DNA of 64,000 nucleotides from Clostridia bacterium (GTDB lineage: Bacteria > Bacillota > Clostridia > Christensenellales > Borkfalkiaceae). The translations under genes and the position numbers were made by a program. Shown here in pieces: positions 28,088 through 36,717 of the stretch. The stretch covers positions 186,001-250,000 of the forward strand of contig JAGAIP010000005.1 of assembly GCA_017626495.1 (NCBI GenBank). Reading direction: 5' to 3'. Under the pieces are notes generated by a model, which made no database searches, had not been told where the DNA came from, and saw only the letters and a list, made by a program, of their open reading frames with translations. Numbering within the stretch: position 1 is the first letter of the stretch; each line of letters starts with the position of its first letter.

Positions 28088-28164
28088 AAATGCCGAGATT
28101 ATTCATAGAGAGAGCGAAAATCCCGCCAAAAAAGTTTATAGTTTCTATTTCTACTAAAATATAA

Positions 28165-28195
28165 AGCCGATGTGCCGTTAAGTGATACATCGGCT
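28165..28195. terminator. Hairpin terminator between converging transcripts
   Basis: AGCCGATGT / ACATCGGCT stem followed by ATTTT on the plus strand and a T-rich stretch on the minus strand, between yolD and the XRE regulator. Confidence 0.65.
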
Positions 28196-28234
28196 ATTTT
28201 CATATATACATAAGCGTGAATCAAAAGGCATTGG

Positions 28235-28465
28235 TTAGTTGTCTTTTTTATCTCCGTGGAGAATCCAATCAACATCGTAACCAAATTCCATAGCAATACT
28301 TTTTGCAAGTAGCGGAGATATAGTTTTATTTTGCTTTGTACCAGCACGACTATTGCCCGTGAGAATATAGATGTAATTTTCGGAAACACCAACTCTCTGT
28401 GCAAACTCAACTTTTGTAAGTTTTTGTTCTTCGATGATTTTATTCAATCTGTCGGCAAGTGTCAT
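28235..28465 (-). CDS. Small XRE-family DNA-binding regulator
   Basis: 76 residues, almost entirely one helix-turn-helix domain: LADRLNKIIEEQKLTKVEFA, recognition helix around VGVSENYIYILT, and a short tail with MEFGYDVDWILHGD. It is the third gene of the solute-binding protein / LuxR / XRE operon. Its GGAGG ribosome binding site is formed by the last codons of the LuxR gene, so translation is coupled. It may repress its own operon or the divergent surface-protein genes. No target can be proven from sequence. Confidence 0.82.
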   Translation of the reverse strand: MTLADRLNKIIEEQKLTKVEFAQRVGVSENYIYILTGNSRAGTKQNKTISPLLAKSIAMEFGYDVDWILHGDKKDN

Positions 28466-28469
28466 AATA

Positions 28470-30077
28470 TTAACCTCCGTTTTCTTGTTTTAGCAGGGTT
28501 GCATAGCGGAGCATTTGCTTTCTGGAAGAAACATTGAGTTTTCCTAAAATATTGTGATTATGGTATTTAAGCGTGCTTTCCTGTATGCCCAATTTTTCCA
28601 TAATCTCTTTTGCGGTTTTTCCTGACATATACAACTCAAAAATGATCTTTTCAGTTTTTGTGAGAGATTTAATACCATCCTTGAAAGCTTCGTAATCATC
28701 GGGATCAACTTCACTCTTGCGAGAATATGCAAGGCGGTCAATCTCGGCTTTTTGGCTTTCAAGAGCATCTGCATTTTCATCACGCTCACGGCGCAGGAGT
28801 TCTTTTTCTTTATCATTCAATCGGTCTTGCTCGGCAAGGAAAACAAAAAGGTCGTCGATCTCCACGAAAGTGGAGGTTGCTTCTCGGTGTTCTTGCTTTC
28901 GAATCTGATCAAGCCCTCTCAAAAGTGGCGAAAGAAACCGTCTGCTGAAAAAGACACAAAATGTTACGGTAGCGAAAACCAAAAGGAATAGTAGCAACAC
29001 AAGTGAAATTATATTATTTGCCACCATTCTATCATACTCCGTTTTAGGTATCATAACGGTAAGCGCATATTCGCTATGAGAACAGAGTGTTATATCCCTC
29101 GCCATTCCAACGTATGAGGACGAGCCATTCAAACTTACAAGCCCGTTTCCAATATTGTCGGTCGTAAAATCGCCTTTTGGGGCAAGATAATAACCACCGA
29201 GAACACCTGCGGAAAAACCTGTTGATGTGTCGAGCTTTCCGTCCTGCTTTTTGGTAAGCATACAAGTCAAATGCGTAAATTGTGTGGGTTGGGAAAAATG
29301 TGTTTTGAAATAATTATCGCATATTTCAAAACCGCAAAGACCATACACCGTTCCTTCTGGGCTTATTAGAGGAACAATAACGTGCATTCCACGCTCTGAT
29401 GTTCCTGTCAAAGTCACCACATCGGAAATAAAGCAGGATTTTTCAAGCGGGAGTGTTGCTTCTGACATATACTTGTCGTAACTCGGTATTAAAGTGGTTT
29501 TGAACTCCAGTCTCCATTTTCTGTGAGGCATTATATTGTTTGATTTTCCAAGTTCGGCAATGCCTCGGAATAAAAGTACAGTTTCGTCCGTTTCATCAAG
29601 CGTTCCGCGTTGAAAATACAAACCCGTTTTGGATGCAGCTGCTCCCTCTAAAGATGAATTTACGGTAGCATCAAGAATAATGAATGCACCGGAACAATCT
29701 GCTTTCAAAAGTTCATCGTGTAAGGTATCGAAAATCGCACCTTGAACACCGCTTATGTGTTCGGGTGAATCGTTCAAATCAACAAAGGAAATATCGTTGA
29801 GTTTCAAATACTGTTCTATCTGTTGTGTGGTATCTCGTGAAAGTGCGATACCCATCATTGCCAAGTCTTCATATTGCTCGTCAATCTGCCGTTCATACAC
29901 ATCAAGTTGAAACGATAGATTATCCGAAACCTTTTCTCCTGTTGTTGAGAAGTGACCGAGAAAAAACAAGCCTACCGCAAGAAATAGCAGAAGAATCAAG
30001 GCAAGCGCAAGCATATACAAGAATAGCCTACGCCGCATCGGCGTTTTTTTGTTTTTGATTTCAGACAGAATGCTCAT
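28470..30077 (-). CDS. Membrane-spanning LuxR-type regulator with extracellular sensor region
   Basis: 535 residues from the ATG at 30077, chosen because AAGG precedes it and the longer frame overlaps the upstream gene. Order of parts: short basic N-terminus; TM1 ~18-42; extracellular region ~43-351, of size and pattern like a Cache-type sensor; TM2 ~352-378; charged coiled coil ~410-455; LuxR/GerE helix-turn-helix ~470-530 (LTKTEKIIFELYMSGKTAKE, then ESTLKYHNHNILGKLNV). There is no kinase or receiver domain, so it would be a one-component transmembrane transcription factor. It directly follows the solute-binding lipoprotein gene, which suggests ligand relay. That relay is inferred. Confidence 0.82.
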   Translation of the reverse strand: MSILSEIKNKKTPMRRRLFLYMLALALILLLFLAVGLFFLGHFSTTGEKVSDNLSFQLDVYERQIDEQYEDLAMMGIALSRDTTQQIEQYLKLNDISFVDLNDSPEHISGVQGAIFDTLHDELLKADCSGAFIILDATVNSSLEGAAASKTGLYFQRGTLDETDETVLLFRGIAELGKSNNIMPHRKWRLEFKTTLIPSYDKYMSEATLPLEKSCFISDVVTLTGTSERGMHVIVPLISPEGTVYGLCGFEICDNYFKTHFSQPTQFTHLTCMLTKKQDGKLDTSTGFSAGVLGGYYLAPKGDFTTDNIGNGLVSLNGSSSYVGMARDITLCSHSEYALTVMIPKTEYDRMVANNIISLVLLLFLLVFATVTFCVFFSRRFLSPLLRGLDQIRKQEHREATSTFVEIDDLFVFLAEQDRLNDKEKELLRRERDENADALESQKAEIDRLAYSRKSEVDPDDYEAFKDGIKSLTKTEKIIFELYMSGKTAKEIMEKLGIQESTLKYHNHNILGKLNVSSRKQMLRYATLLKQENGG

Positions 30078-30087
30078 AACATTTACC

Positions 30088-31425
30088 TTATTCAATAGCC
30101 TCAAAAGTAGTCCATATTTCCGTTGCAATACTTTCGGCGTTTGCTCCGTTTGCGTATTTTGTTAGAAGATCATTCTGTAATGCGCGAAGCGAAGCGTACA
30201 GAGCGTTTACCTTTGTGTAATAGTTAGCAAAAGAAGGCTCGGAGACAAGCGTACAGGTTTGTTTTGTTTCGCCAAGCGCGGCATATAGATTTTCGTAGGA
30301 CGGTTTGGTAAATTCGTGATTTTGAATTTTATCAAAAGCACCGTCGTGAACGGGCATATAACCCGTAGAAATGACAAAATCAAAATTACGATGAGCCTCG
30401 GTAAACCACCGAACAAATACGGTAGCTGCCTCTGCCTTTTGTTCTGTGGTCTTATAAGCACAAAGACCTACACCTGCCTGCGTTGCATAATTCGTGCCAA
30501 CCCCTGCTTGAGGGATGGGACAAACCTGCAAATTCATTGGCTCGGTAGTGTTGTCGGGATAGGTTATTGTATCGTTATAATAAAGAACCGAAGCAGATGA
30601 GCCGATACCGGCTATGGTCTCGCCTGTCATAACCTGTGTATTTGAATAAAGATCGGCTATTACGATATGTCCCTTAGCGATCGACTCCGCAAACTCCATA
30701 TACGAAGCCTTCATAAGCTCGTTATTGAAATCATACCAACCATTCTCGGTGTAAAAACTTTCAGAGGTCGCGCCTTTTGACATTGCATTAAGCTCCACAC
30801 AACGGAGCAGATAGTCAATAGCACAGAACGGCTTTCCGTCTGACCAAACGTAGTATTTTTCAGCAACATTAAAAAAGCCGTCCCAAGAGGAAAGATCGTC
30901 ATAGGACACACCCGTGTCGGCACAGAAGCGTTCAAAGACACCGCCTGCAATGTACAAAAGATGTGTAGACTTAGATACCGGAAAGATGCAAAGCTCATCA
31001 CCAACATATCCGTCAGCGATAAAGTCATCCACATATACCGAAAGTTCCTCAGATGTAAACATATCTTTCCAATCTATTAAATTTTCAGTGCCAAGTAAGG
31101 CAGCGTTATTGTTATGACAGAAGAACAAATCAGGCATATCGGGCGCGCCCAGTTTGTCAGCTTGCGCCTCAACGAGCTTGTCTCCGATTTGCGAGGCATT
31201 GGACATCATTGTTACGTTAATAATAATGCCTTTTTCTTTTCCAACGGTTCGGTTAAATTCTTCTATGTATTTGTTCATAGGCGAATCAGCTTGCTCACCG
31301 TAAACGTGCCACATCGTCAAAGTAACAGGATTATCAGGATCAAGCAGGGTGTTGTCGTTTTTGCAGGCGACTAAACCGCAAAGAGAAAGTGCGAGCATAA
31401 GCAAAAACGAAAGGATTTTTTTCAT
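30088..31425 (-). CDS. Solute-binding lipoprotein, ABC sugar-binding (family 1) type, without permease
   Basis: 445 residues from the ATG at 31425 (GGAGG eight bases upstream). A lipoprotein signal is seen, KKILSFLLMLALSLCGLVAC, with the lipobox cysteine at about residue 20. The mature part has the solute-binding fold opening VTLTMWHVYGEQADSPMNKY, typical of extracellular family-1 carbohydrate binders. It would be anchored outside the membrane. No ABC permease or ATPase gene is anywhere in the element. The next gene, ten bases downstream, is a membrane LuxR regulator, so the protein more likely serves as a receptor than for import. Ligand unknown. Confidence 0.85.
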   Translation of the reverse strand: MKKILSFLLMLALSLCGLVACKNDNTLLDPDNPVTLTMWHVYGEQADSPMNKYIEEFNRTVGKEKGIIINVTMMSNASQIGDKLVEAQADKLGAPDMPDLFFCHNNNAALLGTENLIDWKDMFTSEELSVYVDDFIADGYVGDELCIFPVSKSTHLLYIAGGVFERFCADTGVSYDDLSSWDGFFNVAEKYYVWSDGKPFCAIDYLLRCVELNAMSKGATSESFYTENGWYDFNNELMKASYMEFAESIAKGHIVIADLYSNTQVMTGETIAGIGSSASVLYYNDTITYPDNTTEPMNLQVCPIPQAGVGTNYATQAGVGLCAYKTTEQKAEAATVFVRWFTEAHRNFDFVISTGYMPVHDGAFDKIQNHEFTKPSYENLYAALGETKQTCTLVSEPSFANYYTKVNALYASLRALQNDLLTKYANGANAESIATEIWTTFEAIE

Positions 31426-31555
31426 AGTAATACCTCCTTGACGGTTTAACCGTCTTTCCCAACCCATTTCCCCACCTTTTTATTTGAATAAGGTAAAAAT
31501 CAGGAAAAAATCTGAATTTTTTTTGATTTTCCCCACCTTTTCGGGGATTGGGTGG

Positions 31556-31584
31556 GGGACAAAAAATTGAGAATAAATTATAAT
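31556..31584 (+). promoter_or_regulatory. Promoter driving the candidate structured RNA and zinc-ribbon operon
   Basis: GGGACA (31556-31561), 17 bases, TATAAT (31579-31584). Transcription would start near 31591, exactly where the folded segment begins. Confidence 0.6.
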
Positions 31585-31590
31585 ATGTGT

Positions 31591-31725
31591 GCAGAATGCG
31601 AGATGGGCATAGCTTTCTGCCGCTTTTGAAAAAGCGAATGGGTAGCCCTTGCTTCTTTCGGGAGGAGGTTCCCGAGCAAAGCGTATGTGCTATTGTTAGC
31701 GCAATAGCACATACCGCCCACCCAT
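31591..31725 (+). ncRNA. Candidate multi-stem structured RNA in the divergent intergenic region
   Basis: Five complementary pairs fit in 135 bases. GCAGAA (31591) pairs with TTCTGC (31615). CGCTTT pairs with AAAGCG (31621-31636). ATGGGT (31638) pairs with ACCCAT (31720) and encloses two further stems: TTGC plus TCGGGA with TCCCGA plus GCAA (31649-31679), and a 12-bp stem TATGTGCTATTG / CAATAGCACATA (31684-31713). It lies about 100 bases before the zinc-ribbon start. I could not match it to a known riboswitch class. A conserved element motif or leader RNA are alternatives. Confidence 0.5.
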
Positions 31726-31826
31726 AACATTATAACACAAATGCTTGATTAAGTCAAGGTTGAATATCCTTGTTTAATAAAATTTAAACTGAAATTTTTG
31801 GAGGAAATATTCGAAAGGAGGAGTCT

Positions 31827-32198
31827 ATGAGCAAACAGCCTAATTCAACGGCAAAATACAAAGTCATAGCCGATTCCGGGGGCAGGCATTATCAATTTTT
31901 TTGTGAAGCCTCCGGGGTGTTAGTACATACCACAAATCCAATTCGTGCGGTTTCGGCAGAAGAAGAATTGAAGCTCGCTTGGGAAACCGAAGGCAGAGCG
32001 CATTTCAACCAATGCCAAAAATGCGGAAGGTGGGTAAGTACGGTTATGTATAATGCCGATGTTTTTGAATGCGTGGATTGCACTCCTTGGGAAAACGCTC
32101 CCCACTTTTGTAAGCAATGCGGTGTTGAAAATTCTTCTCGTGACACCTATTGTTCAAAATGCGGAACGAAGCTACAATACGGAGGTGATAGCGATTGA
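31827..32198 (+). CDS. Zinc-ribbon protein, unknown function
   Basis: 123 residues with a GGAGGAG ribosome binding site. An N-terminal region (YKVIADSGGRHYQFFCEASG) of unknown fold precedes a first Cys set, CQKCGRWVS and CVDC (~75-100), and a second, CKQCGVENSS and CSKCGTKL (~103-120). Each could bind one zinc ion. There is no signal peptide, so it is cytoplasmic. It is the first gene of the operon leading to the surface protein. Similar zinc-ribbon proteins occur beside membrane or secreted repeat proteins in gut Firmicutes, but no role is established. Confidence 0.75.
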   Translation: MSKQPNSTAKYKVIADSGGRHYQFFCEASGVLVHTTNPIRAVSAEEELKLAWETEGRAHFNQCQKCGRWVSTVMYNADVFECVDCTPWENAPHFCKQCGVENSSRDTYCSKCGTKLQYGGDSD

Positions 32199-32479
32199 CC
32201 ATAGAGTATTTGGAAAGCATCAAGCTGTTGGGAATGAAGCATTACGGCTTCGGTCCCGAAGAAATGAAGAAAATCAAAGTATGCAAGTCCTGTGGAGCAA
32301 AATCAGGTGCAACGGAAACGGTCTGCTCAACCTGTGGTGAATTGCTATCAAATAAAACTTTGTATGATGAATATAAAGGAAGGCACGTATACTGTAAAAA
32401 CTGCGATACCGTTTTGGCAAAAGATTCTCGGTTTTGTCCTCAATGCGGACATCGCATAGAAAAATTGGAAGTTGAATGA
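32195..32479 (+). CDS. Second zinc-ribbon protein, unknown function
   Basis: 94 residues from a TTG start that overlaps the previous TGA (TTGA); GGAGGTGAT lies six bases upstream. Two zinc-ribbon pairs are visible: CKSCGAKSGA with CSTCGELL (~30-50), and CKNCDTVL with CPQCGHRI (~67-88). The helical N-terminus (LLGMKHYGFGPEEMKK) is unassigned. Translationally coupled to the preceding zinc-ribbon gene and followed by the surface protein, so the three form one unit. Confidence 0.72.
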   Translation: MTIEYLESIKLLGMKHYGFGPEEMKKIKVCKSCGAKSGATETVCSTCGELLSNKTLYDEYKGRHVYCKNCDTVLAKDSRFCPQCGHRIEKLEVE

Positions 32480-32496
32480 AAAAGGAGAAAAAGACA

Positions 32497-35400
32497 ATGA
32501 AAACAAAATTTAAGTCAAAGCTCTTGTCGATTCTGCTCGTACTCGTAATGGTGCTTTCCATTGTACCGTTCGGTTCGTTGACAGCATTTGCGGCAGAGAC
32601 TCTTTCCGGCGGCAAAGCCGAATGGAACGTCCAGCTCTCTGATGAAGGTGTGCTGACGTGGAATGATATGGGCAGTGCAACCTATAACATTGATGTGGAC
32701 GAAACGGAAACGGGTGGTACCGTAACTAAAATCCAAGGTATCTCCGGTACCTCGTACAATCTAATAGATCGCTTCAAAGAACTGAAGCTTGAAAACGGTA
32801 CATATTATTTCTATATAAAGGCAAACGATACGGATGCCACTTCGGGAGACATCTCCTTTAGGTATGTTTCTCAGCAGGACAAATTATCCGCACCACTGAA
32901 TCTGCATTGGGACGGAACCGTTGCAAAGTGGAACAGTGTTGCCAATGCAACTGGATATACTGTTTATCTTTATACCGACGACGGGTATCTTCAGCTAACT
33001 AAAACTACAACTGAACCACAGTATGATTGGACTACCGAGGCTGAAGACGGTCGCTGGTTTGAGGTTGTTGCCACAGCTGACAACTACCGTGACAGCAACC
33101 CTACCGAGGGCCCGAGATATGGCACTTATTCCTGGACGGCGCCGACTCTTACGGGTGGTAAAGCCGAGTGGAATGTTACGCTCTCTGACGATGGTATGCT
33201 CAGATGGAACGATATGAGCAGTGCAACCTATGACATTTCTGTGGATGAGACGGAAATGGGCGGTACTGTGACCAATATTTACAACATCAACACCAATGCG
33301 TTTAATCTGATTAATCGCTTCAAAGAACTGAAACTCGAAAACGGGACTTACTATTTCTCCATCAAGGCAAACGATACGGACGCTACTTCGGGAAACATCT
33401 CCTTTAAGTATGTTTCTCCGGAAGACAAGCTACCCGCACCGCAGAATCTAACTTGGAACGGAACTGTAGCCAAATGGGACAGCGTTGCCAATGCAACCGA
33501 ATATAAAGTTATACTTTACACCGAGAGCGGTTCTGTTCAGTTAAGTAAAACTACAACTGAAACACAGTATGATTGGACTACTCAAGCCACAGACGGTCGT
33601 TGGTTCGAGGTCGTTGCCACGGCTGACAACTATCGTGACAGTAACCCCGCCGAAAGCCCGAAGTATGTTGTGGTGAGCTACAGTGTTGGCGCTTATCCTT
33701 ATGATGCAACTGTTTCCAAAACCCAAGCTGGCGGCCAGGTATATCTGACTACCGATGAGGGTACAGATGGTTGGTCAAGCGATGGATATATCAAAAAAGC
33801 AACCGAAGGTACTACTGTAACATTAAATGCTAATCCGGCAGCAGGCTATAAATTTGTCGAATGGAGACAAGGAACCGCAGGCGCAACGATTTCTACTGAA
33901 GCAAATTATCAGTTTACTGCAAGCGAGGATAAGTATCTGTATGCTGTCTTTGAGGCTATTTCAACGACAGAATATCAGATTGAGCTGCAGATTTTTGATA
34001 TTACGTACACAGCAACTGCGGGCGGAACTTTAAAACTGGAGACCAACAAGGGTTCTGCAGAAGGTACAAACCCCAAGGCATATGCTACTGAGGACACCGC
34101 AGTAACGATCACCGCAGTGCCTGCTCAGGGATATGAGTTTGTTGCGTGGAAAAAGTATACTCCGCACTATTCTACCGCATTCTCGACAGAAGCAACCTAT
34201 ACCTTTACTGCGTCAGATCCCGCTGTTATTCCCTCAGACGATCCTCCGCTGTTCTTGTATGCAGTATTCCAGGAGGTTCAGCAGATAGTGCCGACCTATG
34301 AAATCAACTGTGTTTCTCACAATCTTTCGAGTAACGAAACAGGCGGAACGGTAATGCTTGAAACCGATAAGGGCGGTACCGGTTATGCTGCCTCGCAGCA
34401 ACAATATGCAACCGAAAACACAAACGTAAGAGTCCTTGCAGTTGCTGAGCCGGGCTATCAGTTTGTCGCATGGAGAAAGGGTTCTCCGACTGATGCGAAT
34501 GCCACCGTTTCTACCAACACAGAGTATCAGTTTACCGCCACCGAAGCAGTATGGATGTATGCTGTTTTCGAGTACACCCCTGAATGCACGATCGATTGTA
34601 CTGTTTTCGATATTACAAATGGAATAAATAACGGACAAATTGGCGTCGGTGGAACTGTATCTATACAGACAGATAAAGGTTCGGTTGAGGGTGCAACTCC
34701 GCTTCCGATTCAGGCCACCAGAAATTCTTCGGTAACTGTCAATGCAGTTGCAGCTTCTGGCTATGAATTCCTTGGCTGGAAAAAGGCATCTCCTTACGTT
34801 CAGGATTTCGTCGCTACAACAGCATCTTATACTTTCGATATCAACGAAGAACTGTACTTGTACGCTGTATTCCAGGAAGCATCAACATCTGAGTATATTG
34901 TGTCCTACAATAAAAACGGTGGTAGCGGTACTATGGTTGGCGATATGGTAGAGGAAAACGGCAAGTTTACACTTGAAAATTGCACCTATATCGCCCCTGA
35001 AGGCTACAAGTTTAAGGCTTGGGCAATCGGTAGCGTAAACGGCGAGCAGAAGCAGCCCGGCGAACAGATTACAATTACTGCTGATACTGATGTTTACGCT
35101 ATTTGGGAGGTTATCCCTCACGAGTGCAGCGGTGTTCTCGAAAGCGGTCAAGGCGCAACCTGTACGGTTGACGGTTGGAAAGACTACTACCGTTGCGGAT
35201 GCGGAAAATATTACGAGGATGCAAATTGTCAAACGCCTATAAACGACCTTGAGGCTTGGAAGGTTGGCGCAGGTAAAACCACGAAGGATCACGAACCCAA
35301 CGCAGACGACGGCGACTGCACTACAGCAATTACATGCTCCGTATGCGGAACTGTAACGACTGCTGCAAATGCAACCCATACCGGTGGCACCGCAACCTGC

Positions 35401-35928
35401 GAGCACAAGGCAGAGTGTACCGTTTGCGGTAAGGAGTACGGCAATCTCGCAAATCATATTCCCAACGCAGACGACGGCGACTGCACAACAGCAATTACAT
35501 GCTCCGTATGCGGAACTGTAACGACTGCTGCAAATGCAACCCATACCGGTGGCACCGCAACCTGCGAGCACAAGGCAGAGTGTACCGTTTGCGGTAAGAA
35601 GTACGGAGAACTTGCGGATCACAGCTTCGTCGAAGGTAAGTGCGAGTGCGGTGAGACCGATCCCAACTACGTACCTCCTCACGAGCATAACTTCGTTGAA
35701 GGCAAGTGCGAGTGCGGTGAAACTGATCCCAACTACACTCCCGGCACAGATACACCCGGTACTGATGTGCCCGGTACAGACGTCCCCGGAACCGATAAAC
35801 CCGAGGATCCCGATGATGGACTCTCCGGCGGTGCTATTGCAGGCATCGTTGCAGGCTCTGTAGTCGTTCTCGGCGGTGGAGGTTTCGCTCTTTGGTGGTT
35901 CGTATTCAGAAAGAAGAAACTCTTCTGA
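32497..35928 (+). CDS. Large repeat-containing cell-surface protein with C-terminal membrane anchor
   Basis: 1143 residues from the ATG at 32497, which has AAGGAG upstream (an earlier ATG does not). Parts in order: signal peptide ending near AFAAE (~33); two ~175-residue tandem modules, each with GKAEWNV, a TYYF-IKANDTDATSG strand and a GRWFEVVATADNYRDSNP segment (fibronectin-like, ~36-385). Next come four to five InlB/Flg_new-like repeats with the GYxFVxW and YLYAVFE pattern (~390-800), a further InlB-type repeat, a CGCG module, two near-identical NADDGDCTTAITCSVCGTV repeats and two HxFVEGKCECGETDPNY repeats. A TPGTD-rich stalk, a glycine-rich TM helix and an RKKKLF tail close it. No LPXTG motif. 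Likely an adhesin; partner unknown. Confidence 0.85.
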   Translation: MKTKFKSKLLSILLVLVMVLSIVPFGSLTAFAAETLSGGKAEWNVQLSDEGVLTWNDMGSATYNIDVDETETGGTVTKIQGISGTSYNLIDRFKELKLENGTYYFYIKANDTDATSGDISFRYVSQQDKLSAPLNLHWDGTVAKWNSVANATGYTVYLYTDDGYLQLTKTTTEPQYDWTTEAEDGRWFEVVATADNYRDSNPTEGPRYGTYSWTAPTLTGGKAEWNVTLSDDGMLRWNDMSSATYDISVDETEMGGTVTNIYNINTNAFNLINRFKELKLENGTYYFSIKANDTDATSGNISFKYVSPEDKLPAPQNLTWNGTVAKWDSVANATEYKVILYTESGSVQLSKTTTETQYDWTTQATDGRWFEVVATADNYRDSNPAESPKYVVVSYSVGAYPYDATVSKTQAGGQVYLTTDEGTDGWSSDGYIKKATEGTTVTLNANPAAGYKFVEWRQGTAGATISTEANYQFTASEDKYLYAVFEAISTTEYQIELQIFDITYTATAGGTLKLETNKGSAEGTNPKAYATEDTAVTITAVPAQGYEFVAWKKYTPHYSTAFSTEATYTFTASDPAVIPSDDPPLFLYAVFQEVQQIVPTYEINCVSHNLSSNETGGTVMLETDKGGTGYAASQQQYATENTNVRVLAVAEPGYQFVAWRKGSPTDANATVSTNTEYQFTATEAVWMYAVFEYTPECTIDCTVFDITNGINNGQIGVGGTVSIQTDKGSVEGATPLPIQATRNSSVTVNAVAASGYEFLGWKKASPYVQDFVATTASYTFDINEELYLYAVFQEASTSEYIVSYNKNGGSGTMVGDMVEENGKFTLENCTYIAPEGYKFKAWAIGSVNGEQKQPGEQITITADTDVYAIWEVIPHECSGVLESGQGATCTVDGWKDYYRCGCGKYYEDANCQTPINDLEAWKVGAGKTTKDHEPNADDGDCTTAITCSVCGTVTTAANATHTGGTATCEHKAECTVCGKEYGNLANHIPNADDGDCTTAITCSVCGTVTTAANATHTGGTATCEHKAECTVCGKKYGELADHSFVEGKCECGETDPNYVPPHEHNFVEGKCECGETDPNYTPGTDTPGTDVPGTDVPGTDKPEDPDDGLSGGAIAGIVAGSVVVLGGGGFALWWFVFRKKKLF

Positions 35929-35965
35929 TTTCTGATTGAGCCAAAACCACAAAACTGAATAACTA

Positions 35966-35991
35966 AAGCGGTGAGCCGAGGCTCACCGCTT
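35966..35991 (+). terminator. Terminator after the surface protein
   Basis: AGCGGTGAGCC / GGCTCACCGCT, an 11-bp perfect stem with a short loop and a T-containing tail. Confidence 0.8.
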
Positions 35992-36099
35992 GCTTTGCTA
36001 AAATACTGAAACAAATATTTTCACTAACCTCTTGACAATGGAAAAATTATATGATATAATAGCTCTACATACTGAAACATTATGTTTCTCGGAGGCGTT

Positions 36100-36714
36100 A
36101 TGCGAAGACAAGACGAATCGAAAAAGAGTGTGATACTTGATTTCATCGACGAGTATTACAACGAATATAACGAGATTCCTGCCGTGAGAACCATCGCGGA
36201 GGGCACGGGTATTGCTTTGGCAACCGTACATCGTTATCTGCTCTCGCTTAAAGAAAGCGGCGAGCTTGAATACAACGGTCGCAAGTCGATCTCTACCAAG
36301 CGTATCGATATGGAATCGCGCCACGCTTCTGCTCCCGTCCTCGGTTACGTTCGTTGCGGCGAGGGTGAAGAAGAAACGGAGGAAGTCATCGAGTATATCC
36401 GCCTCCCCGAAAGTTTAGTCGGCACGGGAGAGTTTTTCGTGCTGATCGCAAAGGGTGACTCTATGATCGACGCGGGAGTAAACGAAGGCGACTACGTTGT
36501 TATCCGCAAGCAAAACACCGCAAGCGACGGAGATTACGTTGTTGCTCTTTATGAAGGTCTTAACAATCTCAAGGAGCTTGTTGTCGATAACGGCAAATAC
36601 ATTCTTCGCTCTTGCAACGAGGACAAAGAGACATATCCCGACATCTATCCGAGAGATCTGAGGATACAAGGAGTTGCGGTTTGCGTTATGCACCGCTTGA
36701 AGAAAAGGAGGTAA
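36100..36714 (+). CDS. LexA/UmuD-like S24 repressor
   Basis: 204 residues from the ATG at 36100 (GGAGG upstream). The N-terminal winged helix-turn-helix is LexA-like (EIPAVRTIAEGTGIALATVH). The C-terminal S24 domain has the nucleophile serine in AKGDSMIDAG (~120) and the general-base lysine in GLNNLKELV (~160). The self-cleavage site is Cys-Gly in YVRCGEGEEE, as in UmuD, rather than the Ala-Gly of LexA. It would repress element genes until RecA-stimulated self-cleavage after DNA damage. Its stop is three bases from the start of the next gene. Host LexA is not in this window, so this is probably the element's own switch. Confidence 0.85.
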   Translation: MRRQDESKKSVILDFIDEYYNEYNEIPAVRTIAEGTGIALATVHRYLLSLKESGELEYNGRKSISTKRIDMESRHASAPVLGYVRCGEGEEETEEVIEYIRLPESLVGTGEFFVLIAKGDSMIDAGVNEGDYVVIRKQNTASDGDYVVALYEGLNNLKELVVDNGKYILRSCNEDKETYPDIYPRDLRIQGVAVCVMHRLKKRR

Positions 36715-36717
36715 TCG

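Noticed and set aside
31468..31826. A T-box, cobalamin or c-di-GMP riboswitch before the zinc-ribbon operon
   Set aside because: None of the conserved core sequences of these classes could be found, so the fold is reported only as an unclassified structured RNA candidate.
33023..33217. Small open frames inside the surface-protein gene
   Set aside because: Alternate frames of a repeat-rich gene, with no ribosome binding sites.
36082..36099. An earlier in-frame ATG for the LexA-like gene
   Set aside because: The CGGAGG site is correctly spaced only for the ATG at 36100.
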